From Streptomyces celluloflavus (lineage in GTDB: Bacteria; Actinomycetota; Actinomycetes; Streptomycetales; Streptomycetaceae), in NCBI GenBank assembly GCA_000720995.1, contig JOEL01000003.1:248001-312000 (forward strand): DNA of 64,000 nt. The letters run 5' to 3'. Every line of letters begins with the position of its first letter. The stretch's first letter is position 1. The notes under the pieces were generated by a model. It saw only the letters and a program-made list of their open reading frames with translations. It did not search any database and was not told where the DNA came from. This document shows, in pieces, positions 1-8,270 of the stretch. The position numbers were made by a program, and so were the translations under genes.

Positions 1-587
1 TCGAGGACGAGGTCGCAGGCGTGCCACTCGCGCAGGGTGCCCATGGGGGTGCCGTCGGGGCGCCGGACTATCCGGCCGAGCGGCGGGTCGGGCGTCGTCC
101 CGTCGACCCCGGCCCGGCGCAGCGCCTCGGTGTTGCACCACACCGTGTGGTAGTCGTCCGCGCGCAGGACGGCCGGCCGGTCGGGTACGGCCGCGTCCAG
201 CCAGCGGGCGTCGAACTCGCCGTCGGGCGCGAGCGCCGGGTCGTAGGAGGCGCCGACGATCCACTCCTCGTCCGGGTGCGCGGCGGCCCAGCGCCCGACC
301 TCGGAGACGACCGCGTCGACCGTCGCCAGCCCCTTGATCCGCGGTCCCGCCTCCTCCAGACCGCCGAACATCGGGTGGGCGTGGCCGTCCCCGAAGGCCG
401 CCGTGAGCAACCCGCCGCCGAGGTCGACCAGTTCCGTGGCGGCCGGCGCCATGGCCTCGGCCTGCGCGCCGAGTGCGACCACCCTGCCGTCGCGTACGGC
501 GAGCGCGGTGCTGTCGCCGCGGCCGTCCGCGCCGTCGCCGGTACGTACCGTCCCCCGGAAGAGCAGGGTCCCCGTCGTGGCTGCCAT
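1..587 (-). CDS. Amidohydrolase, YtcJ-like (3' end outside window)
   Basis: The reading frame starts at the ATG at 587 and runs off the left edge without a stop, giving about 195 residues. The N-terminal beta-sandwich part (LLFRGTVRTGDG) is followed by the metal-binding HxH motif in GDGHAHPMFGG and then by VDAVVSEVGRWAAAHPDEEW, an order typical of the amidohydro_3/YtcJ family of metal-dependent hydrolases. The substrate cannot be inferred from this part. The neighbouring amino-acid permease 139 bp downstream of its start is on the same strand and could supply a substrate, but that is only context. Confidence 0.8.
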   Translation of the reverse strand, partial: MAATTGTLLFRGTVRTGDGADGRGDSTALAVRDGRVVALGAQAEAMAPAATELVDLGGGLLTAAFGDGHAHPMFGGLEEAGPRIKGLATVDAVVSEVGRWAAAHPDEEWIVGASYDPALAPDGEFDARWLDAAVPDRPAVLRADDYHTVWCNTEALRRAGVDGTTPDPPLGRIVRRPDGTPMGTLREWHACDLVL

Positions 588-726
588 GTCAGCTGGTTCC
601 TCTCGGTGTCGCGGTGTCGCACCGGCAGCGGTGCCGTGTGGCGTACGGTGCGCCGCTTTGCGACAGGAGTGAAGTGCCGCGTCGCGGCGGGCGGCGCCAC
701 ACCACGGTGGTGTGTGGTGCCGGAGG

Positions 727-2250
727 TCAGCCGCGTTCGGCGTCCACCGTGGTGAGCAGCGCGTACCGCTGCGGGTCGCGGCGCCGGATGCGCAGCGCGA
801 CGGCCAGTCCGGCGGCGAACGCGAGCGGCAGGGGGACGAGGAGCGCGGCGTTGATCCCGGCCGAAGCGCCGGTCAGCAGGCCGAGGTTGCGGCACACCAG
901 GACGATCAGCACGGCGAGCCCGGCGCCGGCCAGCAGTGGCGCCGCCACCACCCGCCAGGCGGGCAGCCCCCGGCGGTCGCGGCGGAAGAAGCCGTACACG
1001 GCGAGCGCGGCGAGCGCCTGCATGATCATGATGCCCAGGATGCCGGTGCCGTTGGTCCACAGGAAGGTGACGGCGTACGGGTCCGCTCCGGTGGCGATGG
1101 TGGCCAGCACCCCGGCGAGCCCGAGCGCGGACTGGAGGAGGACCGCGGCGGCCGGCGATCTGGTCCCCGCCGTCACGGTGCCGAGGCGGCGGGGCAGCAG
1201 TCCCTCGCGGCCCAGGGCGTAGAAGTAGCGGGTGGCGCCGTTGTGGAAGGCGAGGACGGCGGCGAACGCGCTGCTGATGACGAGCAGATGCATGGCGTCA
1301 GCGGCCCAGGCGCCGGCGAACCGCTCGGTGGCGGTGAAGACCATGTCGGTGCCGCCCGCGCCGTTCGCCACCGCCTGCACCCGGTCCGCGCCGAAGGCGT
1401 TGATGATCGTCCAGACCGTGAAGGTGTAGAAGAGCGCGAGGAAGCCGACGGCGATATACGTCGCGCGCGGCACCGAACGCTCCGGCCGGCGCACCTCCTC
1501 GGCGTAGATCGCGGTCGCCTCGAAGCCGATGAACGCGCCGACGGCGAGCACGAACATGCCGCCCACGCCCGCGTTGGCGAGGTGCTCGGGCGAGAGCGCG
1601 CCGAGCCGGGGGCCGTCGGGCCCGCCGCCGTGCGCGAACACCCCCGCCTCGAACACCAGCAGGACCAGCACTTCGAGGGCGAGCGCGACGCCGAGCACCT
1701 TGGCGCTGAGGGTGACCTTGAGATAGCCGAGGGCGCCGATGGCGGCCAGCCCCGAGAGCGCCCAGACCCACCAGGAGACGCGGACGCCCGTCAGCTCGTG
1801 GAAGCCGGACTCGGTGAACCAGCCGAAGACGGCGAGCAGTCCGACCTCGATGGCGTTGTACGCGAGGAGCGCCACATAGGCCGAGCCCACCCCGACGGCC
1901 CGGCCGAGACCGCGGCCGATGTACGCGTAGAACGCGCCGGCGTTGCGGACGTACCGGCTCATCGCGGTGAAACCGGCGGCGAAGACGATGAGCAGCAGAC
2001 CGGAGATCAGATAGCCGAGGGGCGCAGCCTGGCCCGCCATACCGATCGCCACCGGGGCGACACCGGCCATCACGGTCAGCGGCGCGGCCGCGGCCACCAC
2101 GAAGAAGACCAGGTCACCGGTGCCGATGGCGCCCTTTTCGAGCGCGCCGGCGGCGGTGGACGAGGCCGTGGACGGAGCGGTGGGCGATGAAACGGATGAA
2201 TACGAGGAATGCAATGAATGCGATGAAGACATGGACGGCTGCGGGCTCAT
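727..2250 (-). CDS. APC-family amino acid permease
   Basis: A 507-residue polytopic membrane protein. After a Ser-rich cytoplasmic N-terminus of about 35 residues comes the first helix with GTGDLVFFVVAAAAPLTV, the APC signature region, then about twelve hydrophobic segments; IGFEATAIYAEEVRRPERSVPRA matches the conserved APC loop. It should exchange or import an amino acid or amine with protons, but the substrate is not readable. The ATG start has GAGGG a few bases upstream. An inverted repeat (2264-2280) lies just upstream between this gene and a tetR remnant, the usual position for a TetR operator controlling a transporter. Confidence 0.9.
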   Translation of the reverse strand: MSPQPSMSSSHSLHSSYSSVSSPTAPSTASSTAAGALEKGAIGTGDLVFFVVAAAAPLTVMAGVAPVAIGMAGQAAPLGYLISGLLLIVFAAGFTAMSRYVRNAGAFYAYIGRGLGRAVGVGSAYVALLAYNAIEVGLLAVFGWFTESGFHELTGVRVSWWVWALSGLAAIGALGYLKVTLSAKVLGVALALEVLVLLVFEAGVFAHGGGPDGPRLGALSPEHLANAGVGGMFVLAVGAFIGFEATAIYAEEVRRPERSVPRATYIAVGFLALFYTFTVWTIINAFGADRVQAVANGAGGTDMVFTATERFAGAWAADAMHLLVISSAFAAVLAFHNGATRYFYALGREGLLPRRLGTVTAGTRSPAAAVLLQSALGLAGVLATIATGADPYAVTFLWTNGTGILGIMIMQALAALAVYGFFRRDRRGLPAWRVVAAPLLAGAGLAVLIVLVCRNLGLLTGASAGINAALLVPLPLAFAAGLAVALRIRRRDPQRYALLTTVDAERG

Positions 2251-2263
2251 GCGCGACCCTCTT

Positions 2264-2280
2264 AACTAATGGCTTTAGTT
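2264..2280. promoter_or_regulatory. Inverted repeat, candidate TetR operator
   Basis: AACTAA-tggct-TTAGTT is a perfect 6-bp inverted repeat with a 5-bp spacer. It sits 13 bp upstream of the permease start and about 100 bp upstream of the divergent tetR remnant. AT-rich sequence is rare here, so the site stands out. Its operator role is inference from position. Confidence 0.5.
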
Positions 2281-2380
2281 TTGTGGGGAGACCGTACGCG
2301 GCACACGGTCCGCGGGGAAGACCTCGGGGGAACCGGATCCCGGCGGGCCGTCCGGGCCGCGCGAGGAGGGAAGTCGGGCC

Positions 2381-2745
2381 ATGGGGAGGCCGCACACACC
2401 GCTGCTCGGCACGGACCGGATCACCGGGAGGCGCTCGCGCTGATCGACGCCGAGGGCGCCGACGCGTTCAGCCTGCCCCGGCTCGCGGCGCGGCTGGGGA
2501 TCAGGACGCCGTCGCTCTACCACCACGTCACGGGCCGGGCGGCGGTCGTCGAGGGCGTACGGCGGCTGGTCACTCGCCGAGGCACGCGCCTGAGTCGCCG
2601 GGGCGGGTGCGCGGTGGCGGTCCGGCGTGCTCGCGCGCGCTCGCCCGACACGGCGGCGGAGCGGGGAAGATTGCGCGGCTCCGGGTTGTTGAGCGATCGT
2701 CATGACGGCCCGCGGCGGCCCGCCGCCGCGGCCCTGTGCCGATGA
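2381..2745 (+). pseudogene. Frameshifted and truncated TetR-family regulator
   Basis: The ATG at 2381, with an AGGAGGG element upstream, opens a frame encoding MGRPHTPLLGTDRITG that stops after 20 codons. The TetR helix-turn-helix continues in another frame: EALALIDAEGADAFSLPRLA then RLGIRTPSLYHHVTGRAAVV, a typical TetR HTH with the LYHHV recognition helix. A small indel near 2420 breaks the frame. After the HTH the sequence turns into Arg-rich non-homologous text, so the ligand-binding domain is missing too. This is a relic of the regulator that probably used the inverted repeat at 2264-2280. Confidence 0.7.
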
Positions 2746-2774
2746 ATCAATTCTTCGATGAGGGGACGGGCAGC

Positions 2775-3221
2775 ATGCCTCTTGAGGGTGAGTACGAGCC
2801 GAGCCCTACGCAGTGGGTGCGCGACCAGGTCGCGTTGTACGAGAGCTCCGGCGGCACCGAGGGCACGACGTTGCGGGACATGCCCGTCATCGTCCTGACC
2901 ACCCGGGGCTCGAAGAGCGGCAAGATCCGCAAGAGCCCGCTGATGCGGGTGGAGCACCAGGGGGCGTACGCCGCGGTCGCCTCACTGGGCGGCGCCCCCA
3001 AGCACCCGGTCTGGTACCACAACATCGTGGCCGACCCCCGGGTGGAGCTCCAGGACGGCCCGGTGCGCCAGGACATGACGGCGCGTGAGGTGACCGGTGA
3101 GGAGAAGGCGGTGTGGTGGGAGCGCGCGGTCGCGGCGTTCCCCGACTACGCCGACTACCAGCGGAAGACGGCCCGCGAGATCCCCGTCTTCGTCCTGGAG
3201 GCGACGCCCGCCGGCCACTGA
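2775..3221 (+). CDS. Ddn-like deazaflavin (F420)-dependent nitroreductase family protein
   Basis: A 148-residue protein in the Ddn/DUF385 split-barrel family. Diagnostic stretches are [20 protein letters not shown], the phosphate-binding region, and the following [18 protein letters not shown]. Family members use reduced coenzyme F420 to reduce quinones or nitro compounds; some are uncharacterised. The ATG at 2775 is chosen because GAGGGG lies about 8 bp upstream; in-frame starts at 2736 and 2742 would add 13 or 11 residues without a good ribosome site. It is a lone gene, convergent with the molybdate transporter. Confidence 0.85.
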   Translation: MPLEGEYEPSPTQWVRDQVALYESSGGTEGTTLRDMPVIVLTTRGSKSGKIRKSPLMRVEHQGAYAAVASLGGAPKHPVWYHNIVADPRVELQDGPVRQDMTAREVTGEEKAVWWERAVAAFPDYADYQRKTAREIPVFVLEATPAGH

Positions 3222-3294
3222 CCAGCTGCCTGGTGCCGCCGTGCCCCATGTTCCCGTCCCCGGGTCCATGGGGCACCGTGCCGTCCGGCGCCGG

Positions 3295-5292
3295 TCAGCG
3301 GGGGACGAGGGAGACTTCGGTGGCCTTGACGCCGGTCCACACCGGTACGCCGTCGGCCAGGCCGAGTTCGAGGGCCGCCTGCGGGGTGATCTCGGCGACG
3401 AGGTCGGGCACCTCGGTCGAGCTGATCAGGATCCGCAGCCGGCTGCCCGCCGAGGTGATCTCGCGGATGGTGCCCGGCCAGACGTTGCGCGGGCTGCCTC
3501 CGGGTTTGTCGCGGTGGACGGAGACGGCCTCGGGCGCGATGATCGCCAGCGCCCGGGTGCCGGCCGGGAGGCTCTCCGCGACGACGAGCCGGCCGCCGCC
3601 GGCCGGCGCGAGACCGTCGGCGGTGGCGGTGCCGGGCCAGGCGTTCCGGCCGAGCATCCGGGCGACCCAGGGAGAGTGCGGGCGGCGGGTGACCTCGGCG
3701 GGCGGGGCGTCCTGGAGGGTGCGGCCGTCCTCCAGGACGAGGACGCGGTCGGCCAGGGAGACCGCCTCGACCGGGTCGTGGGTGACGATCAGGCAGACCC
3801 CGCCGAAGCCCGCGAGGTGGGTGCGCAGAGTGTGCCGGACATGGGCGCGGGTGGTCTGGTCCAGGGCCGCGAGCGGCTCGTCGAGCAGCAGGAGCCGGGG
3901 CCGGGCGGCCAGCGCGCGGGCCAGCGCGACGCGTTGGGCCTGGCCGCCGGAGAGCTGGGCGGGCTTGCGGTGGGCGAGGTGGCCGACGTCCAGCCGGTCC
4001 AGCCACCACTGGGCCTCGCGGCGGGCCTCGGCGCGCGGGACGCGCTGCGCGCGCAGCCCGTACGCCGTGTTGGTCAGCGCGCTCAGGTGCGGGAAGAGCG
4101 CGCCGTCCTGGGGCACCCAGGCGACGCCGCGACGGTGCGGGGGCAGCGCGCCGGCGTCGGTGCCGCCGAGCCGCAGGGCCGCGCGGGCGCGCGGGGTGAG
4201 GCCGAGCAGGGCGCGCAGCAGTGTGGTCTTGCCGGCGCCGTTGGGGCCGACGACGGCGATGGTGGTGCCCGGATCGGCGTCGAGGGTCAGCTGGTTGAAG
4301 CCGGTGACCTCGGCGTGCAGCGGCCAGCGCTCCTGCGGGGCGGGGGGCTTCGGGGCCGCGGGTTCCGGGCGGGGGTGGCCGTCGTCCCCGGTGCGGTGCC
4401 GGTCGGTCCCGGCGGGCGGTGGCGGCGCCGGGTGCGCGTCGTCGGCGGGGCGTGCCGCGGCGCGCGGGGCGCGGCGGGGGCGGACGGTGGCGCCCCCGGT
4501 CCAGCGGCCGCGCAGGCCGATGAGGACGGCCATGGCGATGGCGAGCAGCAGCAGGGAGACGGAGGTGGCGGCTTCCGGGGAGTCCTGGAGCAGCAGATAG
4601 ACCTGGAGGGGCAGCGTCTGGGTCGTCCCGGGCAGATTGCCCGCGAAGGTGATGGTGGCGCCGAACTCGCCGAGGGCGCGCGCCCAGGTCAGCGCGGCGC
4701 CGGCGGCGAGCCCGGGGGCGACCATGGGGAGGGTGACGGTGCAGAAGACCCGTACCGGCGAGGCGCCGAGCGAGGCCGCCGTCTCCTCGTAGGCGGGGCG
4801 CAGTCCGGCGAGTGTGCCCTCCAGGCTGATGACCAGGAACGGCATCGCGACGAAGGTGGCCGCCACCACCGCGCCCGAGGTGTGGAAGGGCAGGGTGAGA
4901 CCGAAGGTGTCCTCCAGCCAGGGGCCGAGCAGACCGCGGCGGCCGAAGCCGAGGAGCAGGGCGACTCCGCCGACCGTGGGCGGCAGGACCATCGGCAGCA
5001 GCACCAGGGTGCGCACCAGGGTCTTGCCGGGGAACGTGACCCGGGCCAGCAGCCAGGCCAGCGGCACTCCGAGCAGCAGGGACAGCCCCAGCGCCCAGAA
5101 GGAGACGAGCAGCGAGAGCCGGAGGGCCTCGGTGACGCCGGGGCTGGTGAGGTGGGTGCCCAGCTCGCCCCAGGAGGTGCGGGCGAGGATGCCGATCAGC
5201 GGCATCAGCAGGAACGCGATCGCCAGGAGTGCGGGCACGGCCAGGGCGACCGGGGTACGGGTGCCGGGCGTGCGGGTGCGGGGGCGTCTCAT
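3295..5292 (-). CDS. Fused molybdate ABC transporter: ModB permease plus ModC ATPase
   Basis: A 665-residue fusion. Residues from about 10 to 260 form a ModB-type permease with several membrane helices and the EAA-loop region ETAASLGASPVRVFCTVTLP. After a Pro/Arg-rich linker comes a complete ATPase: Walker A GPNGAGKTT (near residue 350), signature LSGGQAQRVALARAL, Walker B LLLLDEPLAALD and the switch His in IVTHDP. The C-terminus (GTIREITSAGSRLRILI) is a Mop/TOBE molybdate-binding domain. In many bacteria modB and modC are separate genes. The start at 5292 has AGGA upstream. It follows modA by 199 bp and should import molybdate (or tungstate) across the membrane. Confidence 0.9.
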   Translation of the reverse strand: MRRPRTRTPGTRTPVALAVPALLAIAFLLMPLIGILARTSWGELGTHLTSPGVTEALRLSLLVSFWALGLSLLLGVPLAWLLARVTFPGKTLVRTLVLLPMVLPPTVGGVALLLGFGRRGLLGPWLEDTFGLTLPFHTSGAVVAATFVAMPFLVISLEGTLAGLRPAYEETAASLGASPVRVFCTVTLPMVAPGLAAGAALTWARALGEFGATITFAGNLPGTTQTLPLQVYLLLQDSPEAATSVSLLLLAIAMAVLIGLRGRWTGGATVRPRRAPRAAARPADDAHPAPPPPAGTDRHRTGDDGHPRPEPAAPKPPAPQERWPLHAEVTGFNQLTLDADPGTTIAVVGPNGAGKTTLLRALLGLTPRARAALRLGGTDAGALPPHRRGVAWVPQDGALFPHLSALTNTAYGLRAQRVPRAEARREAQWWLDRLDVGHLAHRKPAQLSGGQAQRVALARALAARPRLLLLDEPLAALDQTTRAHVRHTLRTHLAGFGGVCLIVTHDPVEAVSLADRVLVLEDGRTLQDAPPAEVTRRPHSPWVARMLGRNAWPGTATADGLAPAGGGRLVVAESLPAGTRALAIIAPEAVSVHRDKPGGSPRNVWPGTIREITSAGSRLRILISSTEVPDLVAEITPQAALELGLADGVPVWTGVKATEVSLVPR

Positions 5293-5491
5293 CGGAGGTC
5301 CTGGGATCGGGGTCGGCGGACGGATCGGGGCGGGCGGACGGGACGCGTACGGCGGTGGCGCGGAGGGCGCGGGGTGCGCAGGGCGCGGGCCGGACGGCCG
5401 CACGGCGCTGTCCGGTCCCCCGATCCGGACAGCTCCGTGCGGCGTGCGGCGGTACGCACCGTGGGCCGTACGCCGTGGGGCCGACGGCTGC

Positions 5492-6295
5492 CTACGGCTT
5501 CTGGAAGCCCGCCTTCTGCAGGATCTGCTGTGCCTCGGGCGTGTTCAGCCACGTCACGAACGCGGCCGCGGCCGCGCTGTTCTTGGACGTCTTCAGGGTC
5601 GCGGCCGGGTAGTCGGCAACGGCGTTCTGCGCGTCGGGGATGTCGATGGCCTCGACCTTGCCGGGCGCGGTCGCGGCGTCCGTCTTGTAGACGATGCCGG
5701 CGTCGGCCTCGCCCAGTTCCACCTTGCTCAGCACGGCGCGGACGTTGGGCTCCTGGGAGACCGGGTGCACCGCGAGGTGCTGCTGGTCCAGGACCTTCTT
5801 GCTGTAGCGGCCGACCGGTACCTCGGGAGCGGCGAGGACGACCTTGAGGTTGCTGCCGGTGAGGTCCTTGAGGTCGTGGATCTTCTTCGGGTTGTCCTTG
5901 CCCACCGCGATGACCAGGCGGTTCTTGGCGATGACGGCCGGGGTGCCGGTGTCCGCCTTGAGCCCGTCCATGGTCTTGGTGTCGGCGGTGACCAGGGCGT
6001 CGGCGGGGGCGCCCTGCTTGACCTGGGCGGCCAGTTCCTGCGAACCGGCGAAGGAGAACTTCACCTTGGTGCCCGGGTGCGACTTCTCGTAGGCGGCGCC
6101 CGCGGTCTTGAAGACGTCGGTCAGCGAGGCGGCGGCCAGCACGGTGAGGTCCGCCTTGGCGGCGCTGCCGCCGGACTTCTCGGCACCGCCGGCCTTCGCG
6201 CCGTCGTCCTTGTTGCCGCATGCGGCGAGCGGGACGAGCAGCGCGGCGGTGACGATCGCGGCGGCGGCGCGGCGCCCGGTGAAGGCGAGGGACAT
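5492..6295 (-). CDS. modA: Molybdate-binding lipoprotein ModA
   Basis: A 267-residue extracytoplasmic solute-binding protein. It has a lipoprotein signal peptide ending in the lipobox LAAC, then the ModA hallmarks: DLTVLAAASLTDVFK, FSFAGSQELAAQVKQGAPAD and YKTDA near the end. Such proteins capture molybdate and pass it to the membrane permease; here that is the fused ModBC protein just downstream. The ATG at 6295 has AAGGAGT about 8 bp upstream. It lies between the Mop-domain regulator and modBC on the same strand. Confidence 0.93.
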   Translation of the reverse strand: MSLAFTGRRAAAAIVTAALLVPLAACGNKDDGAKAGGAEKSGGSAAKADLTVLAAASLTDVFKTAGAAYEKSHPGTKVKFSFAGSQELAAQVKQGAPADALVTADTKTMDGLKADTGTPAVIAKNRLVIAVGKDNPKKIHDLKDLTGSNLKVVLAAPEVPVGRYSKKVLDQQHLAVHPVSQEPNVRAVLSKVELGEADAGIVYKTDAATAPGKVEAIDIPDAQNAVADYPAATLKTSKNSAAAAAFVTWLNTPEAQQILQKAGFQKP

Positions 6296-6395
6296 GGGGC
6301 GGGACTCCTTGGGACGCGGGGCGACCGGTGCCGCCCGAGCGGGTAGGGACGAGCCGCGCCGGGGACGGCCGGCGCCGCTCGGTCGGCGCGGTGGC

Positions 6396-6791
6396 TCAGG
6401 TGCGGTCGATATGCACATTGGTGGACTTCACGCGGGCGGTGGCCTGCATGCCCACTTCCAGGCCCAGTTCCTCCACCGCTTCCCGGGTCAGCAGGGACAC
6501 CAGGCGGTGCGGGCCCGCCTGGATCTCGACCTGGGCGGCCACATCGCCGAGTTTCACGGCGGTGACGATGCCGGGGAAGGCGTTCCGGGCGGAGGTGTAC
6601 GAGATGTCCTCCTCGCCGCTGCCGTTCTGGGCGACCTCGACGGAGAAGGCGGCCAGGTCACGGCCGTCGATGAGGCGGCGGCCGCTCTCGTCGCGATGGG
6701 TCGCGACCTTTCCGGCGTCCGCCCAGCGGCGGGCGGTGTCGGGGCTGACGCCCAGCAGACGCGCCGCCTGGCCGATCGTGTAGGACTGCAT
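6396..6791 (-). CDS. HTH plus Mop (molybdate-binding) domain regulator
   Basis: A 131-residue protein beginning MQSYTIGQAARLLGVSPDTA, an excisionase/MerR-type helix-turn-helix (residues 3-50), followed from about residue 62 by a single Mop domain (NAFPGIVTAVKLGDVAAQVE and the rest). Mop domains bind molybdate, so it probably senses molybdate and controls the mod genes; this ModE-like pairing is an inference from domains and position 100 bp upstream of modA. Starts at 6803, 6812 and 6833 are also open; 6791 is preferred because the HTH begins there, although its ribosome site is weak. Confidence 0.85.
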   Translation of the reverse strand: MQSYTIGQAARLLGVSPDTARRWADAGKVATHRDESGRRLIDGRDLAAFSVEVAQNGSGEEDISYTSARNAFPGIVTAVKLGDVAAQVEIQAGPHRLVSLLTREAVEELGLEVGMQATARVKSTNVHIDRT

Positions 6792-6952
6792 ATGCGACAA
6801 CATATTCGCCATTGGCTGGTATTTGCAATTCATAAGACCATCTCGCCCAGCAGATGCCAGGGCATACAACGAAAGGGGCCGAGGGAGGAATCGGCGGCCC
6901 TTCCGGCCACCGCCCCTCCCCCGCGCTGTGGCCTCTCCGCCGGGCCGCTTCC

Positions 6953-7573
6953 TCACCGTTCTCCGGGACCGCCGTCACACTCCCCGGCGGCCTCCCAGGT
7001 CCCGACCCAGATGCCGGTGATCGCGCTGATGTAGCGCGCCCCGCAGCGGTCGGTGGGCACCACCAGCTGACTGCCCGCCGTGTCCAGTCCGCGCCCGTCC
7101 AGGGAGGCGGCCAGCAGCACCGGCGCAGCGCCGAAGTCGGCGTCGATCTCCGCCCAGGCCAGCACGGCGTGATGCCCGTCCCCGCCCGTGACGGAGAGCA
7201 GGAACCGGGAGCGGTCCTTGCGCCGCCGGACGTCGAAGGCGGGGCCCGCGTCGCCCACCACCTCCCGCAGCAGCGGCCCTTCGAAGGTGTGCCGGCGCGG
7301 CCCGCTGGTGGCGCAGTCGAAGACCACCCGGGCGCGGTGCTGCGCCCACCGCTCCCGGAGATCGGCGACGGTCAGCGAGGCCGGGCGGCACACCTGACCA
7401 CCGATCAGAAGACGCCGGGGGACGGCGGCGCCGGGATCGGCTCCGGCGGCCGTGGCATCCACGGGCGCGGCACACCCGGACGTGGGGCATACGGGAGTGG
7501 GGCACCCGGATGTGGGGCATCCAGGCGTGGTGTCTATGGGCGAGGTGCGGGACGGCGTGCCGGTCCGGCTCAT
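6953..7573 (-). CDS. Molybdopterin-dependent oxidoreductase-like protein
   Basis: A 206-residue protein. The C-terminal 150 residues resemble the sulfite-oxidase/YedY-type molybdopterin-binding fold: LTVADLRERW, VVFDCATSGPRRHTFEGPLL with a Cys where the family ligates molybdenum, and a terminal RYISAITGIWVG. It is shorter than catalytic family members, so activity is uncertain. The first 50 residues are low complexity with five Cys in a repeating PGCPTSGCP pattern, encoded by a DNA repeat at 7471-7530. The start at 7573 has GGAGGGG about 7 bp upstream. Its position next to molybdate uptake genes fits a molybdenum-related role. Confidence 0.65.
   Translation of the reverse strand: MSRTGTPSRTSPIDTTPGCPTSGCPTPVCPTSGCAAPVDATAAGADPGAAVPRRLLIGGQVCRPASLTVADLRERWAQHRARVVFDCATSGPRRHTFEGPLLREVVGDAGPAFDVRRRKDRSRFLLSVTGGDGHHAVLAWAEIDADFGAAPVLLAASLDGRGLDTAGSQLVVPTDRCGARYISAITGIWVGTWEAAGECDGGPGER
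7471..7530. repeat. Two 30-bp imperfect direct repeats
   Basis: Two adjacent 30-bp units (7471-7500 and 7501-7530) agree at 24 of 30 positions, with an internal 15-bp periodicity. They encode Cys-containing CPTSG/CPTPV units in the N-terminus of the molybdopterin-type protein. Confidence 0.7.
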
Positions 7574-7671
7574 GGATGTCCCCCTCCAGGCGGTCCGCGC
7601 GGCGGCTGCCCCCCTGTGATGCCCGACCGCCCCGCCGATGAACCGCGTCTGCCACCTCCTTGCGCTTCTTT

Positions 7672-7689
7672 ACCTCGCCGATGCGAGGT
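7672..7689. other. Hairpin in a 350-bp gene-free stretch
   Basis: The interval 7574-7923 contains no gene that I can support. It includes a perfect 7-bp stem, ACCTCGC-cgat-GCGAGGT. It could be a terminator or an operator; no T-run follows on either strand. Confidence 0.3.
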
Positions 7690-7923
7690 GAACCACCGCC
7701 TACGGGCGGCATGTCCGGGTTGACCCAGAGCGTCCTCCGGCCGTATGGGCAACGCGCAGACCCACCACGGGCGCCGCGGGGGGCCTCGCGGCGGACCGCC
7801 GGCCCTCGCGGGTCCGCCGCGGGGCCGGCCGACGTCGGCGCCGGTGCCCGTCGCATGGTTCACGAGGGAACCGGCCGCACACCGGCGCCCGCTTCGGTGG
7901 TCGCGGGCGCCGCGCCCGGCGGA

Positions 7924-8208
7924 TCAGCGGCCCGGGGTACCGGCGGCGGAGGCGAGACCGGGCGGCGCGACGTCCAGGGCGTGGCGGATCGCCTCGACGA
8001 GGGCGAGCGCGGCCTCTTCGGTGAGTTCGACGGCCACCCGCGCCGCGGGGCCCTGCGCGGGGTTGAGGAAGTCGATGTTGACGGTGTGCTCGTAGGGGGC
8101 GTGCTGGGGGTGGTCGACGTAGACCATGGCCTCGCTGAGGGCGAAGTACCCCTGCGCGCCCTTGCCGCTGCCGTCGATCGCGATCTTCTCGGTGAGGTAG
8201 GTGCACAT
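7924..8208 (-). CDS. DUF6295 family protein
   Basis: A 94-residue soluble protein beginning MCTYLTEKIAIDGSGKGAQG, a start characteristic of the actinobacterial DUF6295 family, followed by HPQHAPYEHTVNIDFLNPAQG. No function is established. It shares a strand with, and lies 62 bp downstream of, the dienelactone hydrolase, so the two may be cotranscribed. Confidence 0.8.
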   Translation of the reverse strand: MCTYLTEKIAIDGSGKGAQGYFALSEAMVYVDHPQHAPYEHTVNIDFLNPAQGPAARVAVELTEEAALALVEAIRHALDVAPPGLASAAGTPGR

Positions 8209-8270
8209 GGTGGCGGTGTCGCCTTCCGTGGAGTGCTGGTGTGGACGAGACGTGTGTGGCGGAGCGGGGT

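Noticed and set aside
3097-5847. 916-codon plus-strand frame opposite the molybdate genes
   Set aside because: Low-complexity translation and no homology; the minus strand encodes modBC with clear motifs.
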